Positions 24,481 to 29,410 of a stretch of DNA of 29,410 bases are shown here, one piece after another. The position numbers were made by a program, and so were the translations under genes. Under the pieces are notes generated by a model. The model saw only the letters and a program-made list of their open reading frames with translations, did no database searches and was not told where the DNA came from. How positions within the stretch are numbered: position 1 is the stretch's first letter; every line of letters begins with the position of its first letter. Where the stretch lies: NCBI GenBank assembly GCA_934589525.1, contig CAKTOB010000028.1, positions 1-29,410 of the forward strand, read 5' to 3'. The DNA is from an uncultured Oscillospiraceae bacterium (GTDB lineage: Bacteria; Bacillota; Clostridia; Oscillospirales; Oscillospiraceae).

Positions 24481-25363
24481 AAAAACAGAAACCGGCAGAA
24501 TTATCCGCTCCCTCAGCGGCTTTTATGAGGTCCGCCTCCCCCGGGGGGTGCTGACCTGCAAGGCCCGGGGCATCCTGCGCAAGGGCGGCCAGACCCCTTT
24601 GACAGGGGACCTGGTAGAGGTGACACGGCAGGGGGAAAAGGGCATGGTAGAGGCCATTCTTCCCAGAAAGAACAGCTTCGTCCGCCCGGCGGTGGCCAAT
24701 GTGGACGGCCTGGTGATTTTCGCCGCCAACGTCAACCCCATCACCGAGCCCTTCCTTATTGACCGGGTGGCGGCCATTGCGGGCAACAAGGGCGTGGAGT
24801 GCATCCTCTGCGTCAACAAAACGGACTTGGACCAGGCCCTGGACCTGTGCCGCATCTACACCCAGGCAGGCTTCCGGGTGGTTCCCACCAGCGCCCAGAC
24901 CGGGGCCGGGGTGGAGGAACTGCGGCAGGCGTTGCAGGGAAAGCTCACAGCCTTTACGGGAAATTCCGGCGTGGGCAAAAGCAGCATCCTCAATCGACTG
25001 CTGCCGGAGCTGGCCCTGCCTACGGGGGAGGTTTCCGAAAAGCTGGGCCGTGGCCGCCATACCACCCGGCACGTGGAACTCTTTACCCTGGATCCCGAGA
25101 CCTTCGTCATGGACACCCCCGGCTTTTCCTCTTTTGATACGGACCAGATGGACGTGATCTTAAAGGAGAACCTGCAATACGCCTTCCCGGACTTTGCCCC
25201 CTATTTGGGAGACTGTCAGTTCCACGACTGCTCCCACCGGAAAGAACCGGGCTGCGCCGTCCGCGCCGCCGCAGAGCAAGGCCGCATCCAGCCCACCCGC
25301 TACGACAGCTACCTCCGCCTTTACGAAAAGGCCGCCCAGTATAAAGAATGGGAACATAAATGA
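24473..25363 (+). CDS. rsgA: Small ribosomal subunit biogenesis GTPase RsgA
   Basis: RsgA checks the decoding centre in late 30S assembly and releases upon GTP hydrolysis. The 296-residue protein has an N-terminal OB-fold and a circularly permuted GTPase domain, seen from the motif order: G4 N-K-T-D (115-118), then G1 G-N-S-G-V-G-K-S (163-170), then G3 D-T-P-G (214-217). A C-terminal zinc knuckle carries C-x5-C-x-H-x5-C (C-Q-F-H-D-C-S-H then C). ATG 24473 is taken as the start; a TTG directly before it is also possible. It overlaps prkC by 8 nt and is followed by a terminator, so the usual next genes rpe and thiN are missing. Confidence 0.95.
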   Translation: MAEKTETGRIIRSLSGFYEVRLPRGVLTCKARGILRKGGQTPLTGDLVEVTRQGEKGMVEAILPRKNSFVRPAVANVDGLVIFAANVNPITEPFLIDRVAAIAGNKGVECILCVNKTDLDQALDLCRIYTQAGFRVVPTSAQTGAGVEELRQALQGKLTAFTGNSGVGKSSILNRLLPELALPTGEVSEKLGRGRHTTRHVELFTLDPETFVMDTPGFSSFDTDQMDVILKENLQYAFPDFAPYLGDCQFHDCSHRKEPGCAVRAAAEQGRIQPTRYDSYLRLYEKAAQYKEWEHK

Positions 25364-25365
25364 CC

Positions 25366-25406
25366 GAACCCCCGTGCCTGAAACAATGGGCACGGGGCGT
25401 TCTTTT
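25366..25406 (+). terminator. Terminator after rsgA
   Basis: CCCCGTGCC (25370-25378) and GGCACGGGG (25389-25397) form a perfect 9-bp stem with a 10-nt loop, followed by CGTTCTTTT. It ends the long yicC-to-rsgA series 3 nt after the rsgA stop and isolates the ribosomal operon. Confidence 0.8.
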
Positions 25407-25478
25407 GAAATGCCCGAAATTTTTATCTGAATGCCCAAAAATACGGAGTAAAATTTGTAAAAACTTCTGAAAAAACAC

Positions 25479-25507
25479 TTGACAAATGGCCATGGAGATG
25501 GTATCAT
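25479..25507 (+). promoter_or_regulatory. S10 ribosomal operon promoter
   Basis: A perfect TTGACA (25479-25484), a 17-bp spacer and TATCAT (25502-25507) predict a start near 25514, with an AT-rich stretch upstream (about 25430-25478) that could serve as an UP element. The strength fits a ribosomal protein operon. Confidence 0.85.
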
Positions 25508-25513
25508 ATCTCA

Positions 25514-25783
25514 GGTTGTGCGGGGAAACTGCGCACAACGATGCGATGATGCAGGAGATTGCGCCGAAGGGCGGTAACTTCTGCGGAGTATGTCCGGTCA
25601 TCGGGCGGCTGAACTGCTTCTGTTTCGCTGGCGTATATCGCCGGGGCGGAAGAATGGTCGGCGCTTGTCGGCCAATTTTCATGGCCCGAAGTGATACGCA
25701 CGGAAGCGTGAACGAAATGCAGTTCGACCGTACCCAGACAACTACGCAAACTGAGTACGTTACATCAAGGAGGAAAACACAAC
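25514..25783 (+). promoter_or_regulatory. Long structured leader of the S10 operon
   Basis: About 270 nt separate the predicted start from rpsJ, without a credible gene. The RNA begins with a hairpin of eight perfect pairs, GTTGTGCG (25515-25522) with CGCACAAC (25532-25539), around a 9-nt loop. A smaller CACG-GAAG-CGTG hairpin lies at 25699-25710. Long leaders are often targets for feedback by a ribosomal protein, in E. coli by L4 for this operon. Here the sequence shows no clear match to a leader I know, and no terminator-like element, so any feedback mechanism is speculative. Confidence 0.5.
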
Positions 25784-26092
25784 ATGGCAAACCAGATGAT
25801 CCGCATTCGGCTGAAGGCTTATGATCACCAGCTGATCGACTCCAGCGCGGCAAAGATCGTTGAAACCGCTAAGCGCAACGGCGCCCAGGTTTCCGGCCCC
25901 ATCCCCCTGCCCACCAAGAAGGAAGTCGTTACCATCCTTCGGGCTGTCCACAAGTACAAGGATAGCCGTGAGCAGTTTGAGCGCAGAACCCACAAGAGAC
26001 TGATCGATATCCTCAACCCCAACCAGAAGACCATCGAGGCCCTCATGAGCCTGGACCTTCCCGCTGGCGTTGAGATAGAGATAAAGCTGTAA
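25784..26092 (+). CDS. rpsJ: 30S ribosomal protein S10
   Basis: S10 sits in the 30S head and, as NusE, also takes part in transcription antitermination with NusB. The 102-residue protein shows the full family pattern: [10 protein letters not shown] near the start, G-P-I-P-L-P-T-K in the loop, and [14 protein letters not shown] near the centre. An AAGGAGG ribosome binding site precedes the ATG by 10 nt. It is the first gene of the operon after a long leader, and is separated from rplC by an unusually long 122-nt spacer. Confidence 0.98.
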   Translation: MANQMIRIRLKAYDHQLIDSSAAKIVETAKRNGAQVSGPIPLPTKKEVVTILRAVHKYKDSREQFERRTHKRLIDILNPNQKTIEALMSLDLPAGVEIEIKL

Positions 26093-26214
26093 GAAGCTGA
26101 CATTCTATCAGCCCTTACCGCTGCCCGCACTGTCTGGCATCGGGCGGACGGGTCATGTTGGCGGCGCGCTCACGCGTCTGTCAACCAATAACCTAAAAAA
26201 GGAGAAACTCAACC
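26093..26214 (+). promoter_or_regulatory. Structured rpsJ-rplC spacer
   Basis: This 122-nt intergenic stretch is long for the operon. Three hairpins can be drawn: GCTGA/TCAGC (26096-26100 with 26108-26112), GCCCG/CGGGC (26123-26127 with 26141-26145), and GTTG/CAAC (26157-26160 with 26182-26185) enclosing CGCG-CTCA-CGCG. No T-run follows, so it is not a terminator. An RNA processing site or protein binding site are possible roles. Confidence 0.4.
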
Positions 26215-26934
26215 ATGAAAAAAGCAATCATCGGCAAAAAAGTGGGCATGACCCAGATCTTCGATGAGAGCGGCAAGGTCATCCCTGTTACCGTTGTGGA
26301 AGCAGGTCCCTGCGTTGTCACTCAGAAGAAGACCGTTGAGACCGACGGCTACACCGCCGTCCAGCTCGGCTTTGGCGACATCAAGGAGCACAAGCTGAGC
26401 AAGCCTGAGGCAGGCCACCTGAAGAAGGCTGGCGTTGCCCCCAAGAAGTACCTGAAGGAGTTCAAGCTGGAAGGCGCTGCTGACATGAACGTCGGCGACG
26501 AAGTCAAGGCTGACACCTTCACTGCCGGCGACAAGATCGACGTGACCGGCATCACCAAGGGCCACGGCTACCAGGGCGTTGTAAAGCGCTACGGCGCCGG
26601 ACGTACCCCCATGACCCACGGCGGCGGCCCTGTTCACCGTCACGCCGGTTCTATGGGTGCTTCCTCTCACCAGTCCCGTATTTTCCCGGGTAAGATCGGC
26701 GCCGGCCAGATGGGCTGCGAGCAGGTCACCATCGAGAATCTGGACGTTGTGAAGGTTGACGCAGAGCTGAACATGATCGTTATCCGCGGCGCCATCCCCG
26801 GCCCCAAGGGCGGTCTTGTTTACATCCGCAACACCGTCAAGAACAACCGCGTCAAGAACGTGGAGACCGGCATCAGCAAGAACCCGCAGAAGGCTTCCGG
26901 CAGAAATCCCCAGAAGGCTTCCGCAAGAGGCTAA
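26215..26934 (+). CDS. rplC: 50S ribosomal protein L3
   Basis: L3 is an early-assembly 23S rRNA-binding protein near the peptidyl-transferase centre. The N-terminus [12 protein letters not shown] and the central [15 protein letters not shown] block are diagnostic. At 239 residues it is about 30 longer than most bacterial L3 proteins, because of a C-terminal tail that ends in two copies of N-P-Q-K-A-S-x-R encoded by a 24-bp tandem repeat (26881-26904 and 26905-26928). AAGGAG lies upstream at a normal distance. The reading frame and codon use match the neighbouring ribosomal genes. Confidence 0.98.
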   Translation: MKKAIIGKKVGMTQIFDESGKVIPVTVVEAGPCVVTQKKTVETDGYTAVQLGFGDIKEHKLSKPEAGHLKKAGVAPKKYLKEFKLEGAADMNVGDEVKADTFTAGDKIDVTGITKGHGYQGVVKRYGAGRTPMTHGGGPVHRHAGSMGASSHQSRIFPGKIGAGQMGCEQVTIENLDVVKVDAELNMIVIRGAIPGPKGGLVYIRNTVKNNRVKNVETGISKNPQKASGRNPQKASARG

Positions 26935-26953
26935 GGAAAGGAGATCTTAAATC

Positions 26954-27577
26954 ATGCTTAAGACGAATGTTTACAATATGTCCGGCAAGCTGGTTGGCGA
27001 GATCGAACTGCCCGAAGCTGTGTTTGGCATTGATCCCAACGGCGCTGTTGTCCACGAAGTGGTCAAGAACCACCTGGCAAACCTGCGGCAGGGCACTCAG
27101 AGCGCTCTGACCCGCGCTGAGGTTTCCGGCGGCGGCCGCAAGCCCTGGAAGCAGAAGGGCACCGGTCGGGCTCGTCAGGGCTCTACCCGCGCTCCCCAGT
27201 GGACCCACGGCGGTATCGTTTTCGCTCCCAAGCCCCGGGATTACAGCTACACCCTGAATAAGAAGGCCAAGCGGCTGGCTCTCAAGAGCGTTCTGTCCGC
27301 CAAGGCCAACGAGCAGGCTGTGGTCGTCATCGACGAGATCAAGATGGAAGCTCCCAAGACCAAGGAATTCGCTGCGTTCCTGAAGGCTGTGGGCTGCACC
27401 TCCAAGACCCTGGTCGTTACCGCTGCTCCTGACCAGAACGTTGTCCGTTCCGGCCGGAACATCGCCGGCTGCGAAGTTACCTTCGCCAACCTGCTGAACA
27501 CCTACGACGTGCTGCACGCCGATAAGCTGGTTGTCGATCAGGCTGCACTCCAGAAGATCCAGGAGGTATTCGCGTAA
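26954..27577 (+). CDS. rplD: 50S ribosomal protein L4
   Basis: L4 binds domain I of 23S rRNA and lines the exit tunnel; in some bacteria it also represses its own operon. The 207-residue length is normal. The long conserved loop reads [18 protein letters not shown], with R-A-P-Q-W-T-H-G-G after it. A GGAAAGGAG site lies before the start. The TAA stop shares its last A with the ATG of rplW, so the two are tightly coupled. Confidence 0.98.
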   Translation: MLKTNVYNMSGKLVGEIELPEAVFGIDPNGAVVHEVVKNHLANLRQGTQSALTRAEVSGGGRKPWKQKGTGRARQGSTRAPQWTHGGIVFAPKPRDYSYTLNKKAKRLALKSVLSAKANEQAVVVIDEIKMEAPKTKEFAAFLKAVGCTSKTLVVTAAPDQNVVRSGRNIAGCEVTFANLLNTYDVLHADKLVVDQAALQKIQEVFA

Positions 27578-27873
27578 TGAAGAACGTTTATGACATCATC
27601 AGAAGACCCGTTATCACCGAGCAGTCCATGGAGGCTGTGGCTGATAAGAAGTACGTCTTCATGGTAGACGTTGACGCCAACAAGACCGAGATCAAGGCTG
27701 CCGTTGAGCAGGTCTTCGGTGTGAAGGTCGCCAAGGTCAACACCATTCGGATGCAGGGCAAGGTCAAGCGCACCGGCGCTTACCCCGCCGGCAAGCGGGC
27801 AGCCTACAAGAAGGCTGTTGTCACCCTGACCGCTGACTCCAAGACCATCGAGTTCTTCGAAGGCATGGTCTAA
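27577..27873 (+). CDS. rplW: 50S ribosomal protein L23
   Basis: L23 lies at the tunnel exit and docks trigger factor and SRP. The 98-residue protein has [11 protein letters not shown] near the start and [17 protein letters not shown] in the next block, both typical. It starts 1 nt inside the rplD stop, with AGGAGG in the last codons of rplD. A 29-nt gap then leads to rplB. Confidence 0.97.
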   Translation: MKNVYDIIRRPVITEQSMEAVADKKYVFMVDVDANKTEIKAAVEQVFGVKVAKVNTIRMQGKVKRTGAYPAGKRAAYKKAVVTLTADSKTIEFFEGMV

Positions 27874-27902
27874 ACCAATCTCAATAAAGGAGAGAAACGC
27901 AA

Positions 27903-28739
27903 ATGGCTATTAAAACTTTTAAGCCTTATACCCCGTCCCGCAGAAACATGACCGTTTCCGCTTTCGACGGCGTAGATAAGAAGGCAAAACCTGAGCGTAG
28001 CCTGGTTGAGAGCCTCAAGAAGAATGCAGGTCGCAACAGCTATGGTCACATCACCGTCCGCCATCGCGGCGGCGGCAACAAGCGGAAGTACCGTGTAATC
28101 GACTTCAAGCGCCAGAAGCTGGATATGCCCGCTACTGTGCAGCGCATTGAGTACGACCCCAACCGGTCCGCTTTCATCGCCCTCATCAAGTACGAAGACG
28201 AGACCCTGAGCTACATCCTGGCTCCCTACGGCCTGAAGGCCGGGGACAAGGTCGTCTCCTCCGCTTCCGCTGACATCAAGCCCGGCAACTGCCTGCCCAT
28301 CGCCAACATTCCCGTGGGTACTGTGATCCACAATGTGGAGCTGCAGCCCGGCCACGGCGCTCAGCTGGTCCGCTCCGCCGGTACCGCTGCCCAGCTGATG
28401 GCTAAGGAAGGCGAGCTGGCCCAGGTCAGACTGCCCTCCGGCGAAGTTCGCTACGTTCGGATGAACTGCACCGCCTGCATCGGTCAGGTTGGCAACCTGG
28501 ATCATGAGAATGTCCACGTCGGCAAGGCCGGCCGTACCCGTCACATGGGTATCCGTCCCACCGTCCGTGGCTCCGTCATGAACCCCAATGACCATCCTCA
28601 CGGCGGCGGCGAGGGCCGCGCTCCTGTCGGACGCCCCGGCCCTGTCACTCCTTGGGGCAAGCCTGCTCTGGGTTATAAGACCCGGAAGGGCAAGAATCCC
28701 ACCAACAAGTTCATCATCAAGCGCAGAAACAGCAAGTAA
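27903..28739 (+). CDS. rplB: 50S ribosomal protein L2
   Basis: L2 is a core rRNA-binding protein needed for subunit joining and peptidyl transfer. The 278-residue length is standard. [12 protein letters not shown] begins the protein, [12 protein letters not shown] marks the RNA-binding part, and [12 protein letters not shown] holds the conserved histidine (H231). It has an AAAGGAGA site and is followed by rpsS after 12 nt. Confidence 0.98.
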   Translation: MAIKTFKPYTPSRRNMTVSAFDGVDKKAKPERSLVESLKKNAGRNSYGHITVRHRGGGNKRKYRVIDFKRQKLDMPATVQRIEYDPNRSAFIALIKYEDETLSYILAPYGLKAGDKVVSSASADIKPGNCLPIANIPVGTVIHNVELQPGHGAQLVRSAGTAAQLMAKEGELAQVRLPSGEVRYVRMNCTACIGQVGNLDHENVHVGKAGRTRHMGIRPTVRGSVMNPNDHPHGGGEGRAPVGRPGPVTPWGKPALGYKTRKGKNPTNKFIIKRRNSK

Positions 28740-28751
28740 GGAGGAAATGAA

Positions 28752-29030
28752 ATGAGCAGAAGTATCAAAAAGGGCCCTTTCGTAGCTCCTGAGCTGTACA
28801 AGCGCGTTGAAGAGCTGAACAAGGCCGGTGAAAAGAAGGTTCTGAAGACCTGGTCCAGAGCCTCCACCATTTTCCCCTCCTTCGTTGGTCACACCATCGC
28901 CGTTCACGACGGTCGGAAGCATGTTCCCGTCTATATCACTGAGGATATGGTCGGCCACAAGCTGGGCGAGTTCGTTCCTACCAGAACCTTCCGGGGCCAC
29001 TCTGGCAGCAAGACCGCCAATTCCAAGTAA
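28752..29030 (+). CDS. rpsS: 30S ribosomal protein S19
   Basis: S19 binds 16S rRNA in the 30S head together with S13. The 92-residue protein contains [10 protein letters not shown] near the start, [19 protein letters not shown] in the middle and [12 protein letters not shown] near the end, all family signatures. An AAGGAGG site lies in the 12-nt gap after rplB. Confidence 0.98.
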   Translation: MSRSIKKGPFVAPELYKRVEELNKAGEKKVLKTWSRASTIFPSFVGHTIAVHDGRKHVPVYITEDMVGHKLGEFVPTRTFRGHSGSKTANSK

Positions 29031-29042
29031 GGAGGTACGAAA

Positions 29043-29378
29043 ATGGAAGCATTTGCACATGTAAAGTACGTCCGGATGTCTCCCCGTAAGGTGAAGCTGG
29101 TTTGCGACATGATCCGGGGCCAGGACGTCAAGACCGCTGCCGCGTACCTGAGCCAGACCTCTAAGGCCGCTTGCGAGCCCATGGCCAAGCTGCTGAAGAG
29201 CGCCGTGGCAAACGCCGAGCACAACCACGAAATGAACGCTGAGAACCTGTACGTTTCCACTGCGATCGCTAACCCCGGCCCCATCCTGAAGCGCGGCCGC
29301 ATCGCATCCCGTCGTGGTTTCGTTCGGATCAATAAGAGAACCACTCACATCACCATCGGTGTGAGCGAGAAGGCTTAA
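29043..29378 (+). CDS. rplV: 50S ribosomal protein L22
   Basis: L22 contacts all 23S rRNA domains; its hairpin narrows the exit tunnel and is a site of macrolide resistance mutations. The 111-residue protein has V-R-M-S-P-R-K-V-K-L-V-C-D-M-I-R-G near the start, and R-G-R-I-A-S-R-R-G-F-V-R-I-N-K-R-T-T-H-I at the hairpin and end. AAGGAGG lies 7-8 nt before the ATG. Confidence 0.98.
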   Translation: MEAFAHVKYVRMSPRKVKLVCDMIRGQDVKTAAAYLSQTSKAACEPMAKLLKSAVANAEHNHEMNAENLYVSTAIANPGPILKRGRIASRRGFVRINKRTTHITIGVSEKA

Positions 29379-29391
29379 TCAGGAGGTAGCT

Positions 29392-29410
29392 ATGGGACAG
29401 AAAGTTAATC
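29392..29410 (+). CDS. rpsC: 30S ribosomal protein S3, first codons only
   Basis: An AGGAGGT site (29381-29387) is followed by ATG and the codons for M-G-Q-K-V-N before the window ends. M-G-Q-K-V-N is the usual S3 start, and rpsC always follows rplV in this operon type, so the call is safe although only six codons are seen. Confidence 0.9.

Noticed and set aside
25486..25824. 112-codon open frame in the S10 leader
   Set aside because: It starts upstream of the predicted transcription start and runs into rpsJ in another frame. Nothing supports translation.
27870..29348. 492-codon minus-strand open frame opposite rplB-rpsS-rplV
   Set aside because: Its length reflects the biased codon use of ribosomal protein genes; the opposite strand carries three unmistakable ribosomal proteins and there is no start signal.

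Overview
The window reads as a chromosomal core-genome segment of a moderately high-GC, Gram-positive (monoderm) member of the Clostridia, most likely an Oscillospirales/Ruminococcaceae-type gut anaerobe. This placement is inference. It rests on the Bacillota-type order yicC-remA-gmk-rpoZ-priA-def-fmt-rsmB-rlmN-stp-prkC-rsgA, a CdaA/CdaR c-di-AMP pair, strong AGGAGG ribosome binding sites, a type A RNase P RNA and clostridial-style lipoproteins. There is no phage, CRISPR array or intact insertion sequence.

Layout. (1) 1-119, minus: the N-terminus of a DAHP synthase running off the left edge. (2) 266-2583: an ECF-like sigma factor overlapped by a membrane-anchored probable anti-sigma partner. 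A 161-bp palindromic MITE-like element with IS5-like ends and a CTAA duplication follows, then a terminator shared with the convergent RNase P RNA gene (2813-3168, minus). (3) 3208-5829: murD-ispD-ispF (peptidoglycan precursor and MEP isoprenoid synthesis) from a promoter back-to-back with that of rnpB. (4) 5845-7232: a hairpin that buries a ribosome binding site, then a DUF3343 protein translationally coupled to a cysteine desulfurase-type PLP enzyme. (5) 7278-10775: a promoter with a perfect 24-bp dyad over its -10/start region, a cobalamin riboswitch, and a corrinoid ABC importer (btuF-btuC-btuD) ending in a hairpin. (6) 10987-13181: cdaA-cdaR. (7) 13201-25363: yicC, remA, gmk, rpoZ, priA, def, fmt, rsmB, rlmN, stp, prkC, rsgA in a tightly packed, often overlapping series that ends in a terminator. 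(8) 25479 to the right edge: a strong promoter, a structured leader of about 270 nt and the S10 ribosomal protein operon (rpsJ-rplC-rplD-rplW-rplB-rpsS-rplV-rpsC).

How they work together. Most genes are housekeeping: translation start and maturation (def, fmt), rRNA modification (rsmB, rlmN), ribosome assembly (rsgA), replication restart (priA), transcription (rpoZ), nucleotide supply (gmk), envelope (murD), and signalling by c-di-AMP and Ser/Thr phosphorylation (cdaA/cdaR, stp/prkC). The accessory content is the sigma/anti-sigma pair, the DUF3343/desulfurase pair and the B12 importer.

I did not find a convincing new multi-gene system. The signals most worth a second look are regulatory: the dyad in front of the B12 riboswitch, its possible ribosome-binding-site-level output, the hairpin guarding the DUF3343 gene, and the MITE.
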